Origin: Rusavskia elegans
Taxonomy: Eukaryota; Ascomycota; Lecanoromycetes; Teloschistales; Teloschistaceae
Assembly: GCA_011316305.1 (NCBI GenBank)
Contig: SAUG01000075.1
Span: 62,001-126,000 of the forward strand
Direction of reading: 5' to 3'
Length of the DNA: 64,000 bases
Shown here: one piece after another, positions 1-11,301 of the stretch
Position numbering within the stretch: position 1 is the first letter of the stretch
Layout of the letters: the number at the start of each line of letters is the position of its first letter
Translations under genes and position numbers: made by a program
Notes under the pieces: generated by a model
Databases searched by the model: none
Seen by the model: only the letters and a program-made list of their open reading frames with translations
Told to the model about the DNA's origin: nothing

Positions 1-2610
1 TTTTATCCTAGTTTCGAAAAAGGCTAAACTTTACTATAAAATCTATAATATTTATAAAATTATAAATTAATTTATTTTTAATTTATAAATCTTATATTAA
101 TATTATTATAAACTATTGATTTTATTTTTTAATTAATATAATTCGTTAATCGAATTACTTTTTCTATTTTAGAAAAATAATTAAAAGTAGTACTATAAAA
201 TCGAAATACTAAATAAATTTCAATATCTATAATTTTTAAAATTAATAAAATTATTTTATAAAACAGCCGTAGTATACTATCTATTAAAAGAAAAAATTAC
301 TGTTTATTTATATTAAAGATAATCATATATATTAATAGAGTTTATAAATTTTTTTCTATAAATCTTTTAATAAAATTGTATAATTGATATATTCGACGAA
401 TATAAAATATATTAAATTCTAATAAATATAGATAATTTTAATTATATTTTTAGATAAAATTTAAAAATTAGAATTGATCTTTTTCTAGATTTCTTTAAAG
501 CGAAATTTATATTAAAAGGAAATAGAAATATAGATTATAATAATATAAATTTATAATTAATATTAGTAGTAAAATTTCCAAATTTATATTATCTATATTT
601 TTCATCTTTTTTATAATATTAGATAGACCAATACTAATATTTCTAATTTATTGATTATTTAATTTTTAGATAAAATAGTTACTAATTACTTATAATTTAA
701 TAGTTTAAAATTCTTTTTACCTATTAGATTAATTATATAAACTAGATAAAGTAGAAAGTTTTAAACTCGATTCTATCAGTTATCGAATCGAGTAAAAGTT
801 TTGTTCAAATTTTTTTTATATATTATTAGAACTAGTATATTCGGTAATAATATCTAGAAGTTTTTATCTAAATTAAAAAGATTCTAAAAGTTTTAATAGC
901 TTTTAATATTATAAACGGCTAAAATAATTAGTATAGAAAATATAAATTTAATTAGATTTTCCTAAAGTTAATACTAAATATTAATCTAATATATAAATAC
1001 TTTTAAATAGGCGACCTTTTATAGATTTAATTAGATATCTAATCAAGAGATATATATTCTAAAATTTTTAAATTAGATTTACTTTATTCGCGGATAGTTT
1101 TATAATTATTAAAAACTATCTATATAAATTATATACGACTGATAAACTTTATATCCAAATAAAATATTTATAGTAATTAACTAGATCTTTTCTATTTAAT
1201 AGTCCGAACTAGTAGATTTAAATTTAAAATTTTTTTATATAGATATTAGTTTTATATAGTTTAATTAAAAATAGAATCGATTTTAATTTAACTTTTTTTT
1301 CTATAATTAAAATAAATTTTATATTATCTTTTTATATTACTATTAACTATTTACGCGTATTAATATTATCTTTATAAAAAACTATAAATTATATCGTTTA
1401 GTTTTTTAGTAAATTAAAATATTGAAATATTTTTTTATACTAGATATATTAGAAGAATTGAAAGCTATAAAATTGTTAAAATTGTTAAAATAGTTTATAT
1501 ATATAATTTTAGGGCCTGGTGGCGCAGCGGCAACGTTACGTAACCGGAAGGCCCAGCGGATCTAACGGTTTTCGGAGTTAGCGGAATTAATCCGGCGGGT
1601 CGGAGGTTCGAATTCTTTAAAAGCTAATCTAATATTTGAGTTTTTTCTAATCGACTAAGTCGATTTTTATATAGAGTTTTTATATAGAAAGAATTATTTA
1701 GTAGATCGTCTCGGCTTAGCCCGATCGATCGAATTAAATTAAATTAATAAAATTAAATAAATTTATGTTTCCTTTTGGATTTTAGTCTAGATCTAGCTCC
1801 TTCGGGAGTCTTTAATTAAGTTTTCGGTAAAAATTCGAGTTCAAATAATTACGTAATCTGATCGATTAGTATCTCTAGTACTAATTCGTAAAAGATAATC
1901 AAATATCCGAATGATTAAATCGTATATATATATATATAATTTTAGAAAAACTATTTATTATTTAAATTATCTAATAGATTTTATACTACTATTTCGATTA
2001 TATATATTCTATAGCTTTTTTCGACTAGATAAAATTAACTAGTTTTCTAAAGATTTTATTTTTAATACTAGTAGATATATAAATACTAGATTACTACTAT
2101 TTGAATTCGATATAGTAATCTAGATTCTATTAAATATATCTATTATTATTATAAAAAACTAGTATTTGATAATCGATTCTAACTTTATTAATTATATTTT
2201 AATAATCTATTTTTATATTTTATATAATTAATAAATTTTAAATAGTATAATAAATATAAATCGGCTCGCCGTCTAATTTATAGACTAGCTAAAATAGTTT
2301 TTAATTTAGAAAAGATTTATTTTCTAGGATTTCGCTAGACGTATCGGTTTAAAAAACGGATAGATAAAAATTAATTAAAAGATTAAATATTTTATATTAG
2401 TTTTAAAGATTCAAAATTAATATAATTTATATTTAGATAATAAATAATATAGAATGGTAATATAAATATATAAATATTAATTTAAATATTTCTTACTATT
2501 TAATAGTAAAAAATCGATATCTATTTAAATAATATCTAAAGTACTAATATTATAAATATAACTATATAATAATAATAATAATTTTTTAGTATTATAATAT
2601 AGAAAAGGAG
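1..2610 (-). mobile_element. RIP-degraded hAT-type DNA transposon, copy A (cut by window start)
   Basis: This stretch matches, base for base with C/T and G/A differences, the repeats at about 22.1-25.0 kb and 47.7-50.5 kb. In all three, the minus strand carries a decayed hAT transposase. Here the trace lies near 820-870 and reads like LLDIITEYTSSNN, which corresponds to the conserved 'DN(A/T)S(N/S)N' catalytic region of hAT enzymes. Stop codons are everywhere and CpA/TpG is almost absent, so it is a pseudogene made by RIP. A SINE is inserted at 1512-1934. The left end lies outside the window; the right end is approximate and runs into MITE sequence. Confidence 0.6.
1512..1934 (+). mobile_element. 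tRNA-derived SINE, copy S1
   Basis: A ~423-bp unit with a tRNA-like head (GGGCCTGGTGGCGCAGCGG start, A box TGGCGCAGCGG) and a B-box-like GGTTCGAATTC about 85 bases downstream. The body ends in a (TA)n tail. It is flanked by the direct repeat TATAATTTTA (ending at 1511, and at 1935-1944). The empty site is seen in the related hAT copies B and C, which lack the insert, so this is a real retroposition event into an older hAT element. This copy is less damaged by RIP than most others. Confidence 0.8.
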
Positions 2611-2619
2611 ATTTTAGCG

Positions 2620-2787
2620 ATTTTAGTAGATTAAACCCGGGTTTCTAGATTTAACTCGGAATCGAATCGGATCGAATTCTAAAATAATCCGATTTAATTC
2701 GGTTTAATATCTAGAAAAATCGAAACCGATTCGGGTCGGGTCGGTTTTTCTAACCCGGGTTCGAAATCCGATCCGACGGCCAGTCTA
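2620..2787. repeat. MITE-1 fragment (TAGACTGGCC family, one end)
   Basis: A GC-richer patch of gggtcgg/ccgatcc words ends in GACGGCCAGTCTA, the conserved end of the MITE-1 family described at 27674-28147. Only one terminus is recognisable here. Confidence 0.55.
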
Positions 2788-4065
2788 GATATATATTTAT
2801 ATGATTTTAATAATTCTATTCGTCTATCGGATATATATCAAATCGTTAATATACGCGTTTAATTAAATAGAAATTATATTTCTAGAATTTATTATTAGAG
2901 AAAAAAAATATCTAAATAAAATAGTTAAAAATGAAAATAATAGTAGATTAGTCTTTTTTTTAAAATATAAAGAATATTTTAATATTTTTAGATTTTACAG
3001 AAATATATAGTTATTTTAATAGAGATTTTTTTAAATTATAACTTCTCTAATAGATTTAGTAAAAGAAACGAAAAAAGATATTCCGAAAAGTTTTTTCGAA
3101 TAATCTATAAATATATAAAAGGATTTTGATCAATTTAAATATATTTTCATAAATATTTCTATTTTAAAACATTTTAAATAAAGAATTAAATTTTATATAG
3201 AAATTGATATAATAAATCGAAAGATTAATAGAATTTTAATTTAGCTATATAGAAATAGATAAAAGTATTCTATTATTTTTATAAACTATAAATTTAAAAG
3301 TATAGAAGTTTATTAAAATATATATAATTATTTTATATTTTAGAAGTTAGAAATACTTTTTATAAAATAATAAAAAATCTATTTATATATTTATAAATTG
3401 GAAAAAGCTTCGCTATTTTATATTAACTAAACATTTTAATTTATTAAAAATCCGATAGATTAAACGATTTATAGTATTCGATTTCTATACTAATTATTAA
3501 AAAGATTAATTTAATTCTATCGATAGTTTTTTCAAATAGCTAGATATTATAATACCGAATAGAAATAAAGATAATAATAATTTTTTTCTATTTCCTTTTT
3601 AGAATTTAAAAGAATACTAATTTTTTAATAATCGTTTATTTAGCTACGATATTTAATAATATAAAATTAAATAATTTTTTAAATATTCGTACTAGATTTT
3701 TATACTTTTTAGTATAAAAGATTTTTGAAAATTAAAAAAATATTTTTAGATACATTTAAATCTATAACTGTTTAATTCTATTTTATAATCTAATTCGACT
3801 TCCGATTCTAATAATAGAAACCTACTTAAACTATTTAATTTATCGAATTAAATCGAATTACGAAATCTTTTATATATAATATACTATTTAAATTAATATA
3901 ATATTATATAAAAGTTAATAAATAAATTAATTATATATAATGTTAATATATTTAGATAATTTATTTTATTTAACTAAAAATCTTTTAACTAGTATAGTTA
4001 ATTAATTAGATTCAATTAAAATAAATAGATATAATTTTTATATTCAAATTTTATTTTTATATTAT
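2788..4065. other. Unassigned RIP-degraded AT-rich DNA
   Basis: About 1.3 kb of TpA-rich, CpA/TpG-poor DNA. I see no open frame, LTR pair or match to another part of the window. It is presumably a decayed repeat. Confidence 0.5.
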
Positions 4066-4198
4066 ATTTTAGCGGTTTTAATAAATTAAATCCGAAAATC
4101 CGACCCGATTTAGTTCGATATTTAGAAAAGTCGAAATCGATTCGAATCGGATCGGATTAATTAATCTAGATTTAAAATTCGATCCGACGGCCAATCTA
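4066..4198. repeat. MITE-1 fragment next to the gene island
   Basis: The words are typical of MITE-1 (aaatccgaaaatccgacccg, then GACGGCCAATCTAA at the right end). It is the last recognisable repeat before base composition returns to normal at about 4.3 kb. Confidence 0.5.
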
Positions 4199-4299
4199 AT
4201 TATATCGACAATTTATTCAAAAACGGATATTTGCTTCTGAGAAAAAAAATTAAAGAAATATTTTTAAATTACTAATAAAATTTTCGGCTTTGATATAAA

Positions 4300-4475
4300 A
4301 ATATAGTCCGATTATTTCGTCCGGAAGCAGTTTATAGCGAGCTGCCAAGATGCTGTACTGGGATCCCCGACGCCAGCCATACCTAGCATAATCAATATTA
4401 AGTAAGCCGAAGTCTGCAAAAACCCTCTACTGTAGATGTAGTAGTCGATTTGAGAAGCCACTGAAGTGATTCACT
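4300..4475. other. Left edge of gene island / shr3 upstream region
   Basis: Composition changes abruptly from RIP-type to balanced sequence near 4310-4340. The whole upstream region of the Shr3 gene is therefore under 200 bp of non-RIP DNA. No core promoter motif is clear. Confidence 0.45.
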
Positions 4476-5209
4476 ATGGCATGGGGAGGAGCTCGGTCGC
4501 AGTCCTTCGCGACATTCCTAATACTATGTCGTAAGCCTTGCTTTCTTTACCAGTTCTTCCGCGCACGATAGCTCTTGCCACAGATCCATTGCTGACGATG
4601 GGAACAGCAACATCATTTTTCCTCGGTATTCTGTTTTCTCTTTTCCCGTACGACTATCCCTTACTGTGGACCGCATCCACGCCTACCGAGGCGAACTTCC
4701 AAACCGTGGAGAACCATCTGCGCTTCCTGCATGCGTCTCCACCTATCATTGCACGAATCCTTCATATTGTCATTGCCGTCGGCCTCCTTGGCTTCTTCAT
4801 CAAGCTGTATCGGCCTTCGGAGTCGAACATGCTCTTTGACGGGGCCAGCCTGGTGCTCTACATGTGTGGCTTCGTTGTCTACATGGCCAACATCGTCAAG
4901 GGTCTCCGCGTCATTAGCGGTGGGAAGTACGATGTCGAGCTGGTTGAGGGTGAATTAGCGGTGGGAGGGAAGGCCGCGAACCCTGGAGAGGAGAGCCCGC
5001 TCGGGAGGAACGATAGCTTGAAGGTGCTTTCCGCAAGCAACACCATTCTCGCATTGGTCTTGGTTGGGGTTTTGGTGTTGCAGGCTGGCCAGTGGTACGC
5101 CGAAAGGAAGCAGATACAAGAAACCGAGCAAATGGAGAAGGACAGTGCTACTGCTGGCAAAGGGAACGCTGCCACTCAAAGGACGGGCAGTGGAAAGAAA
5201 AAGGTCTAA
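4476..5209 (+). CDS. shr3: Shr3-like ER membrane chaperone of amino-acid permeases (2 exons)
   Basis: Shr3 is a polytopic ER protein needed for amino-acid permeases to fold and leave the ER. I read exon 1 as 4476-4530, an intron at 4531-4607 (GTAAGC donor, GCTGAC branch, CAG acceptor), and exon 2 as 4608-5209, giving 218 residues. The join completes the first membrane segment (FATFLILCPTSFFLGILF), followed by the family's hallmark FPYDYPLLW. Three more hydrophobic segments follow (about residues 65-85, 95-115 and 160-180). A charged tail ends in GKKKV, with lysines at -3 and -4: a KKXX-type ER retrieval signal. Starting at the in-frame ATG at 4598 would lose half of the first membrane segment, so I prefer the spliced start. 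The ATGs at 4481 and 4526 are in the wrong phase for the splice. The gene converges with mug190 on the other strand. Confidence 0.88.
4531..4607 (+). other. Intron 1 of shr3
   Basis: A 77-bp intron interrupting codon 19 in phase 1. It has GTAAGC at its start, GCTGAC 17 bases before its end, and CAG at the end. It separates a 55-nt first exon from the rest of the gene and is easily missed, because the downstream frame has its own ATG at 4598. Confidence 0.8.
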
Positions 5210-5632
5210 AGGCCCTCGACACCACAATGACCCGGAGCATGTCGAGGAAAAGATATGTTGTATGGTGCTTGGTCACTTGTCCATTCTAAAACAGATGCTT
5301 GGGTAAATAGTACAGCACTTCGTTTGCCTCGATACAGATAGATGCACTCGGGGTTTTTGCAGGGCAGACATTCACACTCACGAATAAGCCAACTTCAAGG
5401 CAGCCTATCGATCTCCTTCGCCGCTTGCCGGCGCATGATTTGACAATTCTGGATAGGTCACCATTTACTATTTGCATGGGATATGGTCCAGAAATTCCTG
5501 ATAGAGGCGTATTTCTTGGTCGTGTGGCAGGACACATATGGCAGACCTCGCTCGATGCGACGCAGCATTATTGTCCACATGTTACTGCCCTGATTGAGAC
5601 TCTTTAACTGCACTGCTTCCATGCTTGTGTCA
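5210..5632. other. Convergent 3' region of shr3 and mug190
   Basis: A balanced-composition interval of 423 bp between two converging stop codons. It presumably holds both 3' untranslated regions. Short ORFs here show no family resemblance. Confidence 0.5.
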
Positions 5633-8600
5633 CTAAACTTCCGTCTCGATACCTGGATTCCTATCATGATGCTTCAGGCTGTTGGCAATTTTATCTTTGC
5701 CATCCTCAATCCTCGTCTTCATCCATTTAGCAGTGCGGGCACCCTGCGAGCATCGTGAGCCAACTAGACTCATACCAATGCATGACGGGTAGGAACGTTA
5801 TCTTACCTTCCATTGCATCAATCCTCGGTGGTGACGGTGTAATTGGTCGCTATGTTCGTTGTACTCCTGAAATTCTTTCAGCGGGCTGTTGCCTTTACCC
5901 TCCATGCCCTTGTCACCGCTGAACCTGGCCTTGAGTTCGCTGCGGAAGCCGCCGCTGCCTTTAGTAGACTCTCCATCAGAATCGCTCGAATCGCTGGACG
6001 AGTCGTCTTCGCTGTCGTCTTCATTGGTCTTGGCCATAGTATTCTGGACTTCCCTGTTATCCATCGCAGTGTCGAGCACCTCCAGAACATCATGCACGTT
6101 GCGGTTATGTTTCGCTAGACGATGGTGGTACCGTCCCAGGCCACGCCAGAACTTCAACGTGACCGCGACTGAGCCTATAGGCTCACCTAGATCGCAGGAA
6201 TAATTCGACTCCGCTCGTTTCAGATCGCCACCGTTGCCGCCGAACAGAGGCAACGTGATAGATTGCTTCTGCTCATCGATGACGTTCTGGAGCCATAGGA
6301 CAGCAAATGCCGGGGTTTGGTCCAGACCCAATCGATTCTTGCGAAATTCGATGACAAGGCAGGAACGATAGCGCTGCTGCACAGCTAGACGGATAGGCTT
6401 GTCTCTTTTGCCTTGCCAGTGGATTTCCCTGCGGTCATCGCCCGAGCGGTACATCTTACCACGGCTAATGGAAGTACGGAGCTTCAAGCGCAAGTCATGG
6501 AGCGAAGCTGGGAGCTCGTCTGAACGAGAGAAGCAGGTAGCGACCTCGATGGTGCCATAATCCCAACCTAGCGAGCTCGGTGATAGGTGTAACTGTACGG
6601 ATCGAAAGACTAAGGAGATACGGACACGGCCATAGCTACACATATCGCGTTAGCCAGCTTCGTGGCTATCAGAGACCCCGCTGGATAGTTACCCAATACC
6701 CCCAACGATCGGATAGTAATCCACTACTTGGGATCGGTCCTTAAAGACGCGATGCAACGGGAGATAGACTAGACCCAAGCTGGCACGCAAAGAGATTAGT
6801 AGATGTAACCAGGGAATTTAGGCCTTTGTCTGCTGGCCTATGTGCTTTGTTTCGACCACAAAAATCTATTGGACGGCCCCTGATAAGATTTCGATAGTGT
6901 ATACGTACTGAGCCGGCTAATGTTAGCCTTCTTCGCACAAGCATGCATCATGTCGACGGTTGGATCAGAGCTCTTTACCAGTGGATAGTTTTCATGCACC
7001 CGTGCATCGCGAACAGAAATCATGATCTCGGCGTTCCTCCACTAATGACTGTTAGCTCTCCCTGGTTCTCGACGCGAATGGAGTCCTCGGCTCACGTCGC
7101 GTACGAAGCGCTCAGTAGCTGCGTTGAAGAACGGGTTGGAGTTCTTGGGCTTCGTTCTGGTTTTGAAGATCTTCTGGTGATTGAGGATTACAGTGCAATA
7201 ACTTGACGGTAACTCGTCAGAGCCCTCAGCAGTGTCGCCTTCCATTTCCTCATCGTCTCGTGGCTTGTTGATCTGCTCCAACTCGAGACCGGTGATCTGA
7301 TGAATCTGTAGGGATAATATGCCCGTTGGACAGTCGTATAAGGGATGTGTGGATGCGACCATGTTATCTGCTGAGCACTTAGCTTCCGCATGCCAGTGCG
7401 TTGTATTGATGCACCTTCTCGGATCTTGAGGTCTTGAGCTTCCTGTTGATTGAATTCTTCAGATTCCTTTCGATCAGACGCTTCCCGCATCTTTCGAGTC
7501 ACATCACTAGCAACCTTATCCTTCAGTTGTTGTAAAGATTTGACCTCGGGCTCAAGAGATTGTCTCTCGAGCTGCTCTTGCTGTATTCGCTTTTTGGGAA
7601 AGTATCCCACATTCCAAAGTAAAGTCCCCGGCATGTTTTCGCTTGGGGTAAGGGCCCGGAATCCATCTTCTCGCTGCCATATTCGACCGAAAGAGCGTGA
7701 ATCACTCATAAGCTGCTCCAGATCGACCTCGATCCTGCCGAGATCATCATCTGCAGAGGAACGGTCACTATCCCACAGCTGGACACGCAAACGTTCCGAA
7801 GCATTGATTTCTTCAGGGCCTACGAGTATGTAGGCCGTTTCGTTCCAGGAGGGTCTCATGTCGTCCAAGATGATCCTTGTTGACCAAACGGGCTTGCCGA
7901 ATTTTCCCCATCCAACAGCAACATACGCATCGCCTAAGATGAGGTTTGATTAGCGGCCAATCAAATAGTTCGAAGAGCTTTGTCAGTCGTCCACACTGCT
8001 CGGATTGGCGGAGCCATTCTTTTGCTCCGAGTAAATCGACATATCTGAGACTCGAGAAGGAATGCTTGGAAGTACTCACTGGAGCCTTTCTTCAATGGGC
8101 CTAAACTGCGGTCGCCCGCTTTAAATTCGGTCGCATTCACGACAGTAACGACCAAAACACCACGGGCACTGGTATCTTTCTTAAAGTCATCCCCAACGAG
8201 CATGTCTTTCAGGTCTAAGGTAAGACTTTTTGGTGCCACATATTCAGCCAATGCAGCATCGATGGAGCTTTGGACGAAGGACGAGATGAGCCTGGTCGTT
8301 GAATCAGCGTATGCTACCTATATCGACATGAAATTTAGGTTGTGATGAATCTCAGCGGGTGTAAGAATGATCAGGAGCACCACGTAGGACAAACGAGGAC
8401 TCCTTGGTTTGATTCGAAATGCAACGAAAATACTTACGGCAGGTCCATGATGTTCAGACCTTTCCGGGTCAGCGGTGTACATGACAGATCGACCTTGGGC
8501 TGACCCAGTAACGTCAAGGTGCACAGAGCGACAAAAGGTGGGTCTGGGCAGAGCTGAAGACGCATTCGCATAGTCCCAACCATCCCTCGCAATTCGACCC

Positions 8601-10581
8601 ACACAGCTAGGTACCCGTCAACACGTCCGAGAGCTTTCACTGACGCACCATCAACTTACGAAATCGTATACCGCCTGGCAGGTAGAAGAGAAGATACAAA
8701 TGTGCATTTTTCGCTTTGACGTTCATGCTCCTCCCTGTGTTGGAAGCACGATAGGAGAACCCTACCTCAACATTGACAAAATTGCCCTCTTCAGCCTCCA
8801 TTCCTCCTGCAATGGCTTTATCTTCGCCCGATTCGTTTGAATTAATTCCTTCGACACTAGAAGGCTGACTTGACGCATTTTCTTCGGCATCGTGTGAATG
8901 TTTCCTGGTGTACATGCCGCCTTCGGTCGGGGCTTTCCGATCCTTCTCCTGAATCTGACCGCCTACTGACACATCCTTTTTGGCATTCCCCGTCGGTAGC
9001 CACTGAATACCCAGTATACGCATAGCCTCTACGATGAATTCCAGAGTCAGTATGCCCGACTTTCTACCAATAGACATGTATTGGGAGTACAGTAAAGGTT
9101 GAAAACATAGTATGACTTATCCAATGGCAGGGCAGGGCATCCGATCGACGTATTGATCGGGATTTCGAATGCCTAGCTTGCCAGGGACAGCTTCGAATAT
9201 TGGCGGATTGGGGTAAAGTAGCTCTGAAAACTGCTTACCGTTTCCCTGGCCTAAGTCCGAGACTGAAATCATTCTTACAAACTTCGGAAGAGATGCCTGC
9301 ATGACGTCCTCGACAGTGTCGGCCAAATTCTTAAAAAGGTCGGGATTGATCAAAGGCCACACAGATGCAAGGAGGGAATTCAGCCATTGAACTGACTCAG
9401 GCAATGAAAATTTCGAGGCTTGCTCTTCCCTCGTCTGTGCTGCGTCCCAGATATCTGCAGTAGATTTCGGAGTCAGCATGCCTGCAATACAGCCGTTTCA
9501 GGAGCACAAAGGAGATTGAACATGGTATGTCTCATCCTATAGCTTGGTAGGGCATCCGATTGACCTGTCCATCGAGGTCTCGAATGCCTAGCTTACCAGG
9601 GACAATTCCAATGTCAAGCGGGGTTGGGTGAAGGAGCTCCGAGAACTACTTACCGTCCTCCCACAGCGCGGTGACCTTCTTCCCCACCCAAAAACGGATG
9701 CCTAAGATAATCGGAATGCCCATAATCGCTCCAATGGATAGCAATACAGCAGGGGTGAGTAGTAGGTGAGCCCAGTCACGAGTCCGATCGAGCTCACCTC
9801 CCGATTGGAAGTGGCCGTGATATGCAAGGCTTGAGAGCAGTAAAAGCAACAGGATACCGAGCATGGAGCTCAACCCTGCAGTGAGCGCCGTTCTCACAAT
9901 GCTGGCGAGGTTTTCGCCGAAGACTTGAAGGCTAGGTGGAGGGAACAGGGCTTCCATGCCATGATGGGCTGCACGCTGCTCTCCAGCATCTTCCTGCTCA
10001 TGATTCTTTCCACCTGCAGCATGATCAACTTCATTTTCCGGCACGGAATTCAGCTCTGTACTGGTCGCGTCATGGATAGTGATGGGTAGATGCGTAATGG
10101 GGTCAGTAACCTCGCGGCCTTTGCTGTCTCTGTTGATGGTCTTCATGATCTTACGCTTTTCTCGCGGGTTGTTGCTTGCAGCAATAGTCTGCGAGGTATC
10201 CTTTGGGCTCTCACCGCCCGGAGCACCATGTGAAGACGCTTCGTGGAAAGAAGCCGGAGATGAGTCCTCATGCTGGCCTTTACTGATGCCATTGCCTGCC
10301 AAGTGGCGATTTGTACTTTCATAGGGCTGCTGGTTCGTCGGCATGTTGTTCGAACCGGCATGGGGAGATAGCAAACGCCCCTTGGCGGCGGCAATGAAAC
10401 CCATCTTCTTATTCACATTTGAGGAATCGTCCACGTCCGGATCTGCGGGGACTCTATTCTTGTCCCGATCGTGACGTTTGTGTTCATAATCCTGTATGGT
10501 GGGTACGGGATGACGGGAGGTATAAGGCGCCGTGAAGGTTCGCCTTGAGGCGTTCTCATCGAAATCGGCATGATCCGACAT
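5633..10581 (-). CDS. mug190: Mug190/tricalbin-like SMP-C2 lipid-transfer protein (11 exons)
   Basis: Exons: 10581-9654, 9454-9239, 9028-8660, 8606-8438, 8291-8080, 7933-7415, 7370-7096, 7041-6980, 6779-6693, 6635-5807, 5743-5633. Together they make 3777 nt, an exact multiple of three, or 1258 residues. Order: a polar N-terminus; a hydrophobic hairpin (about 230-254 and 272-298) that should anchor it in the ER; an SMP lipid-binding domain (about 320-565, including PESVQWLNSLLASVWPLINP and PLTRKGLNIMDLP); a first C2 domain (about 590-720, LWDSDRSSADDDLGRIEVDL); a coiled stretch; a second C2 (about 815-930, GILSLQIHQITGLE); and an acidic Ser/Asp tract near the C-terminus. Family knowledge: SMP-C2 proteins tether the ER to other membranes and carry lipids; S. 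pombe Mug190 is the named relative. Intron 6 is short (44 bp) with a weak GTGCAT donor, the least certain junction. Two paralogous introns and a probable stwintron are listed separately. Confidence 0.88.
6780..6979 (-). other. Probable [D1,2] stwintron in mug190 (between exons 8 and 9)
   Basis: Exon 8 ends at 6980 (phase 2) and exon 9 starts at 6779. The internal intron is 6978-6908 (71 bp: GTAAAG donor, GCTAAC branch, CTCAG end). Its removal joins G6979 to TACGTA at 6907, creating the donor GTACGTA of a 129-bp outer intron that ends TACTAAT...CCAG. The product reads HENYPLLGLVYLPL, which fits the second C2 domain of this family. Treating it as one GT-AG intron puts the next exon out of frame. 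Confidence 0.75.
9029..9238 (-). other. mug190 intron 2, introner-like copy
   Basis: A 210-bp phase-1 intron (GTAAGC donor, ACTGAC branch, CGTAG end). Its sequence aligns along most of its length with intron 1. Shared blocks include GTCCCTGG, AAGCTAGGCATTCGA and ATCGGATGCCCT. Confidence 0.85.
9455..9653 (-). other. mug190 intron 1, introner-like copy
   Basis: A 199-bp phase-1 intron (GTAAGT donor, GCTGAC branch, CTGCAG end). Both it and intron 2 follow an exon ending in AC-G and share a common ancestor; by eye roughly three quarters of aligned bases agree. The 216-nt exon between them is not duplicated. Confidence 0.85.
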
Positions 10582-11301
10582 GGAATACTGATCCAGGAGA
10601 GCGATCGGACGACGGCCTGTTGAAGCCGTGGATCCCTATGCTTCAAACGCAGTTGGGGGTTGTATGCATGTAACCTTACTGAACGATCAGGACTCCTGTA
10701 TATATGCATGAGATGCGCGCACAGATTACCGTTCTACACGCGTCAAGCGGCAGAGATTCGTGAGAATGAATTAGACGGAATTAACAACAGGGAGGTCGAC
10801 GCCGCGAAGCAAGATTTTGTACGCTCAAGTGAAGCCAAAAATTGTAGGTATCGATTATGTATGGTAGAACAGTAATGAGATGGGGCTTCTTGGGTCCCCT
10901 TGAGTCGGAATCCCTACCAAGTATGGGAGAAGATCAAAGGACCGTATGCCAAACGTTCGGAAAGTGGGCGGGTCAGGGGAGCTTTTGAAGAGGAGGTCTG
11001 TAGTGAGTATGAAGGTAAGTGAAATATCCTTGATTAAAGTTGGCAAAATACAAGTCGACGATCATCGATTCAAGCTCGCACACAGCCGCCCAGCTCCCAG
11101 GACCCGTGGTCAATTTGGAAGGACCCCTCGAAATGCTAGATTCGGCCTACTCCATCTGAGTCTTCTCTTGGCGACGCTATGAAGGCACAGGAAGCTTGAT
11201 TATTGAGAGCAATAAGGTACTGTCGACGCTAAAAGTAACTTACTGAGTACTTAGGTAATGAATCCAAGGAAGTTTAGCGAGGTGCGGAAGAGACTCGCGT
11301 G
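10582..11301. promoter_or_regulatory. Divergent promoter region of mug190 and dph4
   Basis: 720 bp of balanced sequence between two genes read away from each other. It should hold both promoters. The small ORFs in it overlap each other on both strands and show no domain. I see no specific motif that I can name. Confidence 0.5.

Noticed and set aside
4879..5227. Minus-strand ORFs of 90 and 98 codons opposite shr3
   Set aside because: Antisense shadows of the conserved coding exon; no family resemblance.
5843..6203. Plus-strand ORFs of 91 and 104 codons in the mug190 tail
   Set aside because: They mirror the Ser/Asp-rich mug190 exon 10 and have no independent support.
10946..11182. 78-codon plus-strand ORF upstream of dph4
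   Set aside because: Basic, low-information sequence in a promoter region; overlaps other short frames; no domain.
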